Assembly (NCBI RefSeq): GCF_001429725.1
Contig: NZ_LMHV01000005.1
Location: 23,449-87,448 of the forward strand
Direction: 5' to 3'
Source of the DNA: Rhizobium sp. Root708
GTDB taxonomy: Bacteria > Pseudomonadota > Alphaproteobacteria > Rhizobiales > Rhizobiaceae
Length of the DNA stretch: 64,000 nucleotides
Shown here: in pieces, positions 1 to 7,192 of the stretch
How positions within the stretch are numbered: the first letter of the stretch is position 1
How the letters are laid out: the number at the start of each line of letters is the position of its first letter
Notes under the pieces: generated by a model
The model's database searches: none
The model's input: only the letters and a program-made list of their open reading frames with translations
Told to the model about the DNA's origin: nothing
Program-made: the position numbers and the translations under genes

Positions 1-702
1 ACCAACGGCTCGCAGCTTTCCCGCTTCGCCGACGAGCTCTACGCCGCAGGTGTCCGCCGCATCAACGTCTCGCTGGATACGCTCGATCCCGACAAGTTCC
101 GCCAAATCACCCGCTGGGGCGACTTCAACAAAGTGATGGAAGGCATCGATGCCGCTCAGAAGGCTGGCCTGAAGATCAAGCTGAACGCGGTGGCGCTGAA
201 GGATTTCAACGATAGCGAGATGCCGGAAATGATCCGCTTCGCGCATGCCCGCGGCATGGACCTGACCGTCATCGAAACGATGCCGATGGGCGAGATCGAG
301 GAAGACCGGACCGACCGCTACCTGCCGCTGTCGAAGCTCAGGGCCGATCTCGAACAGCAGTTCACCTTCTCGGACATCGGCTATCGCACTGGCGGTCCGG
401 CCCGCTATGTCGAGGTCAAGGAGACCGGCGGCCGGCTCGGTTTCATCACGCCGATGACCCATAATTTCTGCGAGAGCTGCAACCGCGTGCGGCTGACCTG
501 CACCGGCACGCTCTACATGTGCCTCGGCCAGAACGATGCAGCCGATCTTCGCGCCGCCGTCCGCGCTACCCCTGATGATGGGCTTCTCTATGCGGCGATC
601 GACGAGGCGATCTCGCGCAAGCCGAAGGGCCACGACTTCATCATCGACCGCACCCACAACCGCCCGGCCGTCGCCCGCCATATGAGCGTCACCGGCGGGT
701 AA
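1..702 (+). CDS. moaA: GTP 3',8-cyclase MoaA (5' end outside window)
   Basis: C-terminal part of the radical-SAM enzyme that makes the first intermediate of molybdenum cofactor synthesis from GTP. The reading frame is open from base 1, so the N-terminal radical-SAM CxxxCxxC is outside the window. Visible are the barrel segment [10 protein letters not shown], the C-terminal cluster ligands CESC followed 13 residues later by another Cys ([15 protein letters not shown]... MC), and the terminal Gly-Gly that MoaA proteins carry and need for activity. Mo-enzymes elsewhere in the window (the xanthine dehydrogenase-type enzyme near 43-46 kb) and fdhD depend on this cofactor. Identity is secure; only the missing start limits it. 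Confidence 0.95.
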   Translation, partial: TNGSQLSRFADELYAAGVRRINVSLDTLDPDKFRQITRWGDFNKVMEGIDAAQKAGLKIKLNAVALKDFNDSEMPEMIRFAHARGMDLTVIETMPMGEIEEDRTDRYLPLSKLRADLEQQFTFSDIGYRTGGPARYVEVKETGGRLGFITPMTHNFCESCNRVRLTCTGTLYMCLGQNDAADLRAAVRATPDDGLLYAAIDEAISRKPKGHDFIIDRTHNRPAVARHMSVTGG

Positions 703-716
703 TGAAAGGAAAGGCC

Positions 717-1190
717 ATGACCGAAGAACGCCCACCATTCCCTCCCTATACGATGGAGACCGCGGCCCAGAAGGTCCGTGCCGCCGAGGATGCCTGGAAC
801 AGTTGCGATCCACACAGGGTGTCGCTCGCCTACACGGCCGACAGCCAATGGAGAAACCGCGCTGAGTTCGTCAACGGCCGCGACGCCATCGTCGCCTTCC
901 TGAGCCGAAAATGGGCACGGGAGCTCGAATACCGGCTGATAAAGGAGCTGTGGGCGGTGCATGAAAGCCGGATCGGCGTGCGTTTTGCCTATGAGTGGCA
1001 TGACGATTCCGGCAACTGGTTCCGGTCATACGGAAACGAGAACTGGGAATTCGCGCCAAGCGGCCTGATGCAGCGCCGCTACGCCTGCATCAACGATTTG
1101 CCGATAAAGGAGCAGGATCGCAAGTGCCGGTGGGATCGCGGCGCACCCCGGCCAACAGACCACCCCGGCCTTTCGCAACTCGGACTTTAA
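717..1190 (+). CDS. DUF1348 / NTF2-like small protein
   Basis: A 157-residue protein of the DUF1348 family (SnoaL/NTF2-like cone fold); the function of the family is unknown. The pattern of an early helix with [11 protein letters not shown], then SQWRNRAEF and [12 protein letters not shown], and the closing [11 protein letters not shown], is typical of the family. I chose ATG 717 because AAAGGA lies 5-10 bases upstream; an in-frame ATG at 702 overlaps the moaA stop and has no ribosome site. It begins 14 bases after moaA and may be cotranscribed, although nothing ties it to Mo metabolism. Confidence 0.85.
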   Translation: MTEERPPFPPYTMETAAQKVRAAEDAWNSCDPHRVSLAYTADSQWRNRAEFVNGRDAIVAFLSRKWARELEYRLIKELWAVHESRIGVRFAYEWHDDSGNWFRSYGNENWEFAPSGLMQRRYACINDLPIKEQDRKCRWDRGAPRPTDHPGLSQLGL

Positions 1191-1286
1191 CGGAAATCCG
1201 CGTTCATTCAGCAACCATGTGCGGCGCTCGAGCGGGCGGCGCGGCACTATGGCTGCGTATTTCCCAGAGGCGCTGTACCAGAATCC

Positions 1287-1330
1287 CTCGCGATCTAACC
1301 CTACGTATCTCGCGATCTAACCCTACGTAT
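1287..1330. repeat. Perfect 22-bp tandem duplication upstream of the response regulator
   Basis: The unit CTCGCGATCTAACCCTACG plus TAT occurs twice, head to tail, at 1287-1308 and 1309-1330 with no mismatch. Each unit holds the palindrome TACGTA, so two identical sites lie exactly 22 bp (about two helical turns) apart. AGTG follows directly, creating TATAGT, which could be a -10 element. It lies 61 bp before the response regulator start. It may be a duplicated binding site or a recent slippage event. Confidence 0.75.
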
Positions 1331-1390
1331 AGTGTCTGCGACCGCGCAATCCTCCTACACTTCCTTCAAATCGAAGTAACGGAGATGGTG

Positions 1391-1963
1391 ATGATTGATG
1401 CAGATCTCATGCACTCAGGCGCGCATCAGGCCGCGACCCGGCGAACGACTGCGCTGATCGTCGATCCGGAAATAGGTTCGGCTTCGCCGCTCGTTCAGCG
1501 CCTTATCGAGGAAGGGCTGCATGTCTGCCTTGCCGATAGTGCTGATGCGGCGAAGCGACATCTTCGCGAGCGCCCAATCTCCTTTGCCGTCGTGGAACTC
1601 GTCCTTGATGATGGTGATGGCGTCGAAATCGTGGACGCTATTGCCAACAGTAGCCCGGGCTGCCGGACCCTCGTTCACAGCCGGTTCTGCAATCTTTCCA
1701 ATGCGGTGTCCGCCATCAAGGCTGGCGCAAGCGACGTTCTCCCGAAGCCGACGGAAACGGACTTTCTCGTTGCTCTGCTGCTGGATAATGCCAGCGTAGA
1801 GCCGCGCTTCCTGTCGTCTTTCCCCGCGCCCAACAGCGTGCGCCAGGAGCACATCAGGGACGTCTACATGGCGTGCGGCGCCAACGTGGCGCGGGCGGCA
1901 CGGCAGCTGTCCATGCACCGCAGAACACTACAGCGCCTGCTCAAACGCTCCCCGATGCTGTGA
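1391..1963 (+). CDS. RegA/ActR/PrrA-like response regulator with Glu in place of the phospho-acceptor Asp
   Basis: A 190-residue protein with a receiver domain (about residues 18-135) and a C-terminal Fis-type helix-turn-helix (NVARAARQLSMHRRTLQRLL), the layout of RegA/PrrA/ActR redox regulators. The receiver is altered: the acidic pair is D25-P-E27, the acceptor position in AVVELVLDDGDG is E69 instead of Asp, and the Thr/Ser position reads HS; the conserved Lys is kept (LPK119). Glu at this position can mimic phosphorylation, so it may act without a kinase; none is seen nearby. ATG 1391 is preferred since GGAG ends six bases upstream; ATG 1385 overlaps that site. fdhD starts 11 bases downstream. 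Confidence 0.85.
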   Translation: MIDADLMHSGAHQAATRRTTALIVDPEIGSASPLVQRLIEEGLHVCLADSADAAKRHLRERPISFAVVELVLDDGDGVEIVDAIANSSPGCRTLVHSRFCNLSNAVSAIKAGASDVLPKPTETDFLVALLLDNASVEPRFLSSFPAPNSVRQEHIRDVYMACGANVARAARQLSMHRRTLQRLLKRSPML

Positions 1964-1974
1964 AGGTCGCAACG

Positions 1975-2817
1975 ATGCAACCATCGCGCCCGCTTTCGGC
2001 TCTCGCCCGTCGGCTGTCCTTTCGGGACGGCCGGTTCTCCACAGATCCCCGCATCGTGCCGGAGGAGGTGCCGGTTGCGATCTCCTATGCCGGATCCTCA
2101 CATGCAGTCATGATGGCAACGCCCGGTGATCTCGAGGATTTCGCCGTCGGGTTCAGTCTCACGGAAGGCATCATTGCCTCGCAGGATGAAATCGCGGAGA
2201 TCGAGGTCGTCGAGACCGGCATCGGTATCGACATCCAGATATCACTCAACGAGGATGTCACGCAGGCGCTGCGCGTTCGCAAGCGCAGCATGGCGGGACC
2301 AGTCGGCTGCGGCCTCTGTGGCATCGAATCCATCGAACAGGCCGTGCGAAAGATACCCCTCGTGTCGAACACGGGTCTCGCCCTGACTGCGGAAGACCTG
2401 CCTTACGCGGTATCACTGCTGAACCGCTCTCAGCCGCTGCATCGCGAAACACGCGCAGTCCATGGTGCAGGCTTCTATATCCCGGGTCAGGGGCTCGTCG
2501 CGACACGCGAGGATGTCGGTCGGCACAACGCTCTCGACAAGTTGTGTGGTGCCGTCGCGCATGCCGGCGGAAACGGAGCGAAGGGCGCCGTCGTGGTCAC
2601 GAGCCGAATTTCGGTCGAGATGGTGCAGAAGACGGCAATTCTCGGGAGCCCAGTGCTGATCGCGATCTCCGCGCCGACTGCGCTGGCAATCCGCACGGCG
2701 GAGGAGGCTGGCATGACCCTCGTCGGTCTCGTTCGCGGCAACGATTATGAGATATTCACCGGTGAGAGCAGGATCTCGTTTCCTGCAACGATCGGACAGC
2801 TGCACCATTTCGGCTGA
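1975..2817 (+). CDS. fdhD: Formate dehydrogenase accessory sulfurtransferase FdhD
   Basis: A 280-residue FdhD, the protein that passes sulfur from a cysteine desulfurase to the bis-MGD molybdenum cofactor of formate dehydrogenase. The sulfur-carrying CxxC is at C112 and C115 (GPVGCGLCGIES), and the family segments LEDFAVGFSLTEGII, REDVGRHNALDKL and VTSRISVEMVQK are intact. ATG 1975 is used, with AAGG eight bases upstream; the frame stays open further upstream but that part overlaps the regulator. It lies 11 bp after the regulator gene, so the two are probably cotranscribed. No formate dehydrogenase gene is in the window. Confidence 0.95.
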   Translation: MQPSRPLSALARRLSFRDGRFSTDPRIVPEEVPVAISYAGSSHAVMMATPGDLEDFAVGFSLTEGIIASQDEIAEIEVVETGIGIDIQISLNEDVTQALRVRKRSMAGPVGCGLCGIESIEQAVRKIPLVSNTGLALTAEDLPYAVSLLNRSQPLHRETRAVHGAGFYIPGQGLVATREDVGRHNALDKLCGAVAHAGGNGAKGAVVVTSRISVEMVQKTAILGSPVLIAISAPTALAIRTAEEAGMTLVGLVRGNDYEIFTGESRISFPATIGQLHHFG

Positions 2818-2966
2818 TGCGCCGCGGGTGCTTGCGAGCGCTCGCAGTTCAGCAAACGCTCTCAAAAAGAAATGATCCCGATAGTCTCCGAGCCCTGAAA
2901 GCTCGCGGCAGGTCTTGACATGACTTCGTCAAGTGTCAGGCTGATGTCGCATGAAGGGGGATGAGA

Positions 2967-3203
2967 ATGTTCGATATTGGAGCGACGTATCGGTTCGTCT
3001 TGATTGAGGGAACCTCGGAGGGCTGGGGAGAGAATGACTTCACGGATACTGTGATCGATATCGATGGGCCGTTGCTCAAGCTTTCCTCTGGCAGGATCAT
3101 CAACTCGCATTCTTCGCTGTTCGTCAGTGCGACGCTGATCTCGATGATTGCGTCCGCGTCATCCGCGGAAGAGCAGGTCGAAGAGACGGAAGCGCTGGCT
3201 TAG
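2967..3203 (+). CDS. Small hypothetical protein (78 aa)
   Basis: I do not recognise a named family. The product begins MFDIGATYRFVLIEGTSEGW and looks like a small beta-rich domain (FVLIEG, VIDIDGPLLKLSSGRIINS) followed by an acidic tail (AEEQVEETEALA). There is no signal peptide or membrane segment. ATG 2967 has AAGGGGG six bases upstream; ATG 2961 is too close to that site. It ends 41 bp before a strong hairpin shared with the convergent bicupin gene. Confidence 0.6.
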   Translation: MFDIGATYRFVLIEGTSEGWGENDFTDTVIDIDGPLLKLSSGRIINSHSSLFVSATLISMIASASSAEEQVEETEALA

Positions 3204-3243
3204 CCGGCGACCCGCTCTCCACTGCGCTTTTCGATGTATCTGC

Positions 3244-3279
3244 GGAGGGACACGGCGCCGAGCAGCGCCGTGTCCCTCC
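3244..3279. terminator. Hairpin between convergent genes
   Basis: A perfect 15-bp stem (GGAGGGACACGGCGC pairing with 3265-3279) around a six-base loop, between a plus-strand gene ending at 3203 and a minus-strand gene ending at 3287. The position suits a bidirectional terminator. Neither side has a clear T run, so it may depend on Rho or act as an mRNA 3' end. Confidence 0.7.
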
Positions 3280-3286
3280 ATCTCGA

Positions 3287-4534
3287 TCAGCGCGGCATCA
3301 GTGCGGGCTGATCGGCCGGGAACCTGGCGATGTCGCCAACACTGAGATTGAGGTGCTGCGCGACCAGCGCCGCCGGTGTGTGGGTCAGCCAGGACGACAG
3401 GCCGATCTCCTGATACTCGGCCACCTTGAACACGGCGACGAACTGCAGATCCGTCGTGCCGGTGTTCTCGATGATGTGGCCCTGGCTTTTCTTGACATAT
3501 CCGATGTCGCCGGGACGGAAGTCTGCCGTCTGGCTGCGCGGACCGGCGTCGAACACCGTCATGCGGCCCTCGCCCTTGATCCAGTATTGCCACTCGTCTG
3601 CATTCGGGTGCCAATGCATTTCCCGCACGGCGCCCGGCTTGATCGTCTCGATCGCCGCCGCAATGGTCTTGGACACCTTGAAGATGCCGCTGTCGGCAAG
3701 ATGGATCGTGCCGGAGGCGTTCTGCTTCAGGGGCGCCGATGCCGTCAGCCTGTAGGTGAAAGGATAAGGCGGCAGTCCGGCGGAGGCGACGGCTTCCTGA
3801 TCTTCAGAAAGCGGGCCGGGCTCCTTGCCCTGAAATATCCAGAGGTCCTGCAGAGGAATGTTCTTGAAGGTTTCCTGCGGAACGCCGAAATTCTTGGCCA
3901 GCAGCTCCGGAGAGGTATGCGCGAGCCAGTCCGTCAGAAGCAGCGTGCCGTACTCGGACTGATCGCCCTCGTCGAAGACAATCACGAATTCGGAGCCATC
4001 GGGGCCGAGGCCCTGCAGCGAATGCGGAAAGCCTGCCGGGAAATACCAGAGGTCGCCAGCCTCGACGTCCTGCACGTAGGCTCGCCCTTCAGCATCGAGA
4101 ACGGTGACGCGGCAGCGTCCGTTGGTCATGATCGCCCATTCGGCGGCGCGGTGCCAGTGCATCTCGCGGACGCCACCAGGACCGAGGCGCATGTTGACGC
4201 CGGAGACGGCGTCGGAAATGGCAAAATCGGACTTGGTGACCTGACGTGCCCAGCCGCCATTCTGGATGCGCTTGGCGGCATTGTTGAACGAGCCCCAGAA
4301 GAGCTGCATGTCACCCACGTCAGTTGCCGGCGGGCTTTGAAACGAGGGAAACTGCTCGTTGATCGCGGGGTTCTTCGGGCCGGGGTCCGAGAGGCCGCCG
4401 GGATTGGCATTGATGGCGCCTTCGGCCGGCTGATCCGGATTGCCAAAGGTGGCAGCATGGGCGGCGCCTGCCGCGAGGGCCGTGCCTCCCATTGCTCCAA
4501 GGGCAAGCACTGTGCGTCTTGAAAGAGAGTCCAT
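3287..4534 (-). CDS. Exported bicupin, oxalate decarboxylase family
   Basis: A 415-residue two-cupin protein. A Tat-type leader (SLSRRTVLALGAMGG...AAHA) directs it to the periplasm. Each cupin has the metal motif: the first has REMHWHRAAEWAIM and later FPHSLQG, the second has REMHWHPNADEWQYW and later GHIIENTG. These give His-His-Glu-His sets as in Mn oxalate decarboxylases and oxidases. Oxalate decarboxylase (oxalate to formate and CO2) is the best call. Formate release would fit fdhD and a formate/nitrite channel nearby, though that link is inference. ATG 4534 has GGAG eight bases upstream; a GTG nine bases earlier lies on that site. Confidence 0.85.
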   Translation of the reverse strand: MDSLSRRTVLALGAMGGTALAAGAAHAATFGNPDQPAEGAINANPGGLSDPGPKNPAINEQFPSFQSPPATDVGDMQLFWGSFNNAAKRIQNGGWARQVTKSDFAISDAVSGVNMRLGPGGVREMHWHRAAEWAIMTNGRCRVTVLDAEGRAYVQDVEAGDLWYFPAGFPHSLQGLGPDGSEFVIVFDEGDQSEYGTLLLTDWLAHTSPELLAKNFGVPQETFKNIPLQDLWIFQGKEPGPLSEDQEAVASAGLPPYPFTYRLTASAPLKQNASGTIHLADSGIFKVSKTIAAAIETIKPGAVREMHWHPNADEWQYWIKGEGRMTVFDAGPRSQTADFRPGDIGYVKKSQGHIIENTGTTDLQFVAVFKVAEYQEIGLSSWLTHTPAALVAQHLNLSVGDIARFPADQPALMPR

Positions 4535-4661
4535 AGCTATCACTCCGTTAGTTTCGATGAATTAGAGCTGCCTAGCCGCCCCTCTTGGCGGTTCAAGCAT
4601 GTACAGGCCGGCAGTCGTCACTTGTTGTCGCCTACGCGGTACCACTGAGATGGGCGGGCAC

Positions 4662-4850
4662 TTACTGCATTGAATATGCCGGAGCCTCGACCGGTACGGC
4701 GGCTACACTTGCAGCCGCTGCGGTTGGTTCTATGTCGGCGATCCACAATGTCGCTGCGCTAAGACTAGCAAGCCCGACCCCCAACACGATCGCAGCGATG
4801 GCGTATCGCCGATGGTTTGAGGGAGCGCGAAGGATGCGGATCGTCGTCAT
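4662..4850 (-). CDS. Possible small single-pass membrane protein
   Basis: A 62-residue open frame with a basic N-terminus (TTIRILRAPSNHRRY) and one hydrophobic helix (AIAAIVLGVGLASLSAATLW) followed by an Ala/Pro-rich tail. The charge pattern fits a real small inner-membrane protein, but no good ribosome site precedes ATG 4850 or ATG 4865. It may be only a chance frame in a stretch that otherwise holds no gene (about 4535-4968). Confidence 0.35.
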   Translation of the reverse strand: MTTIRILRAPSNHRRYAIAAIVLGVGLASLSAATLWIADIEPTAAAASVAAVPVEAPAYSMQ

Positions 4851-4968
4851 CTTGGACACCGGCATTGCATGAAATGGTTTGTCACGACCGCGCGCCAAGG
4901 CCCACGATCGAAACAAAGCATGCAAAAGGAGATTGAAGGGTCACGCCAAGCGCAAACTCGCGGCAGCG

Positions 4969-5439
4969 TCAGTTTGCCAGACGCAGCTTGAGCGCGGCCA
5001 CGCCGACCGCCAGGTTCAGTCCCACGTCGCCTTCAAGGGAGACTGGCTGCAGCGAGAGGGTCTTTGCGCTTCCGCCGACGAGCACGTTGGCTCCGCCGCC
5101 AATGCCGACGCTGGCGTCGGCTGTTACGCCGCTATAGGTTCCCTGCAGACCGGCAATCGGTTCGCGCGTTGCGTTGTAGACGAGCCAAAGCATGCGTCCC
5201 TTCTCGACCGTGCCGACATCGAGGCCGAAGTCCGTGATGTTTCCGACGTAGTGCTGTGTCGCGCCGGACGCCGTCGGCGTGAAGGTGCAATCCACATCCT
5301 GCTTCGATCCGACGATTACACCGATGCCGGCGGAGACGTCGCAATCGAGCTTTCCGACTTCCGCGCGTTCGGCGTTCGCAACAGCAGGAGCTGCGAGCAT
5401 GCCGGCGGCGAGCAGCGAGAGGAGGTATGATTTTTTCAT
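4969..5439 (-). CDS. DUF992 exported protein
   Basis: A 156-residue protein with a clear Sec signal peptide (MKKSYLLSLLAAGMLAAPAVANA) and a DUF992 domain: KLDCDVSAGIGVIVGSKQDV, then CTFTP and a Gly-rich end. The family is common in Rhizobiales; its function is unknown. Two Cys residues about 18 apart (LDC and DCTF) could form a disulfide in the periplasm. It appears to be a single-gene transcript. Confidence 0.88.
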   Translation of the reverse strand: MKKSYLLSLLAAGMLAAPAVANAERAEVGKLDCDVSAGIGVIVGSKQDVDCTFTPTASGATQHYVGNITDFGLDVGTVEKGRMLWLVYNATREPIAGLQGTYSGVTADASVGIGGGANVLVGGSAKTLSLQPVSLEGDVGLNLAVGVAALKLRLAN

Positions 5440-5540
5440 GGTGAAAGTCCTTCGTTGGGAGTTGGTGGCTGGTTGATGCCCAGAAGGATAGGAGCCCAGC
5501 GGACGCGCCGAAATCAGCCGCTGGTTTAGAAGAGGCCATA

Positions 5541-5552
5541 CCTAAGTTTAGG
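5541..5552. promoter_or_regulatory. Small palindrome upstream of the DUF992 and 92-aa genes
   Basis: CCTAAGTTTAGG has five-base inverted arms (CCTAA/TTAGG) around two bases, in the 222-bp gap between a minus-strand gene starting at 5439 and a plus-strand gene starting at 5662. A half-like CCTAAACC occurs near 5582. It could be a regulator site; nothing more can be said from sequence. Confidence 0.25.
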
Positions 5553-5661
5553 GCTTGGTCTGCGCGCCGGTGTCGTCGGCCACCTAAACCAAGGTACAGC
5601 TTATGGATGTTCGCCATCGCGCTAAGAACCTCTGTGTCTCAACAACGCCACAGGACCCGCC

Positions 5662-5940
5662 ATGGACTTCAACGCCCCAAACCTGTCCAGCCTTTCCCTT
5701 GAAACGGGAGACAGTCCGGTTCGCGCCGTTCTGGCCGGGCTTTGCAGCAGGTTGTCCGACTTGGCCGCAGTTGCCACCCTTCAGGGAAACGAGCCTTTGC
5801 AAGCTCTTCTCTACCAGATCGCCGGCGAGTTGCGCGCGAGGCGTGGCGAGATCCATCGCCAATCCTGGGGGCCGCTGCTGATCGGCAAACTGGCAGCGTC
5901 CGTTGAACGCATCGAGGCCGCGCTGCTGACGGAATCGTGA
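5662..5940 (+). CDS. Small hypothetical protein (92 aa)
   Basis: I do not recognise it. The product is mostly helical (VRAVLAGLCSRLSDLAAVATL, then LLYQIAGELRARRGEI and IGKLAASVERIEAALL), soluble, and may form coiled coils. ATG 5662 follows a weak AGGA. The frame ends at 5940. The next 270 bases hold no gene I can support, only a TATAGTGT stretch at about 6106 like the one at 1327. Confidence 0.45.
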   Translation: MDFNAPNLSSLSLETGDSPVRAVLAGLCSRLSDLAAVATLQGNEPLQALLYQIAGELRARRGEIHRQSWGPLLIGKLAASVERIEAALLTES

Positions 5941-6210
5941 GCCCGGCGGACCATTTGGAATGGTCTCCGGCTAGCTCGGCCACAACCATCGTCTAGCCCC
6001 ATCCTTCTATGTACATTTTTCTGCAAGCACGGGCACCTTCGCCCGCTCCCGACGCGTCTGCCTGCTGTCTTTCGCTTACGAATTCCGGGCCATCCTATGC
6101 CTCAGTATAGTGTGCAGCGGAAGGTGTCCTTGCTAATTTAGCTTGAGAGATCGCGGCGCGCCGCGGCTTCGTCCGGTTCGTCTGAAATCGACATCGCGAA
6201 GGATAGGAAA

Positions 6211-6417
6211 ATGATTTCGTTCACGAATACGCATCTTTCGGAAGAGGACGGGTTGCTGTCCCTGAGCTTGCGGCTGCTTAGCGATCGCTCCGGCTCCTCC
6301 TACACGCTTCGGTGCGAGCTGCGGCGCGATGTACCGACGTACGCCGTCTCGACGAATTTCGATCAACGTCTCCAATCCCTGCGCAGATCAATCGACAACT
6401 CCGTTGCCGGCAACTGA
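6211..6417 (+). CDS. Small hypothetical protein (68 aa)
   Basis: Unrecognised 68-residue soluble protein (MISFTNTHLSEEDGLLSLSL...). ATG 6211 is preceded by GATAGGAAA, a plausible ribosome site. It ends 20 bp before the LuxR-type regulator and may share its transcript. The repeated Leu-Ser pattern followed by a basic stretch gives no functional clue. Confidence 0.45.
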   Translation: MISFTNTHLSEEDGLLSLSLRLLSDRSGSSYTLRCELRRDVPTYAVSTNFDQRLQSLRRSIDNSVAGN

Positions 6418-6437
6418 CCCGTCGTGACTTTCCTTCA

Positions 6438-7136
6438 ATGAAATCTTTTCCATCCAATCGCATCGAGAGCGCCGTCGACCGGCGCCTGATGGCGCTCGAC
6501 GGCGCGATGCACAAGCTGATGCCATCATACGCGCTGCAATTCTTCATGATCGGCCATTTCCCCGAGGCTGATCGCAGCGGGCTTCTCGAAAACCTCCTCG
6601 TTTCCAACTGGCCGGCCGATCTGCTTGTCAGATACGAAGCGACCGACATGTTTCGGGAAAGCCGGATCGTGGCGAAGCTGAAGGAGAGCATTCTGCCGGT
6701 CTGTTCCGACGCGTTGCTGTTTGCGCGTGCGCGAGATGCGGGTGTGAAAAGCCGATTGGCGGGTGTCTTTTACGACGATGGGTTCGGCAATACGATTGGC
6801 CTATCGCTGCATGACGCCAACCGCCGACAATACCTGATGTTGCTCTCCGGCCCAGGGCTGCCCCTGACTGAGCAGGCACTTCCCTCGCTCGTATTCGAGC
6901 TCATGAAGGCGCTCGACGATTTTGCTGCGGGCAAGGACAAGAAGCCTCCCCTGTCGGCTCGCGAACTGGACTGCCTGCGGTGGTCTGCAGCCGGCAAGAG
7001 CAGTGAGGAAATCGCAGTCATCCTCGATCTCAGCAGCCACACAGTGAACAGCTACATGCGCTCGGCAATCGAGAAACTGGATGTGGTGAACCGCGTGCAG
7101 GCTGTCGCTACGGCATGCCGCCTTCGCTTGATCTAA
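6438..7136 (+). CDS. LuxR-family regulator with autoinducer-binding-like domain
   Basis: A 232-residue protein. Residues about 15-155 resemble the autoinducer-binding domain of quorum-sensing LuxR proteins, and the C-terminus is a GerE/LuxR helix-turn-helix (LSARELDCLRWSAAGKSSEEIAVILDLSSHTVNSY is spread over residues 172-210). In the signal domain the usual Asp-Pro near FR is FRES, so acyl-homoserine lactone recognition may be lost. No luxI is nearby, so it is a LuxR solo. ATG 6438 is used; no strong ribosome site precedes it. Confidence 0.8.
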   Translation: MKSFPSNRIESAVDRRLMALDGAMHKLMPSYALQFFMIGHFPEADRSGLLENLLVSNWPADLLVRYEATDMFRESRIVAKLKESILPVCSDALLFARARDAGVKSRLAGVFYDDGFGNTIGLSLHDANRRQYLMLLSGPGLPLTEQALPSLVFELMKALDDFAAGKDKKPPLSARELDCLRWSAAGKSSEEIAVILDLSSHTVNSYMRSAIEKLDVVNRVQAVATACRLRLI

Positions 7137-7192
7137 GCGGTATTCGAGGCTTGCTCAGGCTTCACGTTGACGCGATAGCCGGACGGCCGCCG

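Noticed and set aside
1287..1330. CRISPR-like repeat
   Set aside because: Only two copies, directly adjacent with no spacer, so it is a tandem duplication.
4585..4872. 95-codon plus-strand frame
   Set aside because: It overlaps the small minus-strand membrane-protein candidate, has no ribosome site and no recognisable feature.
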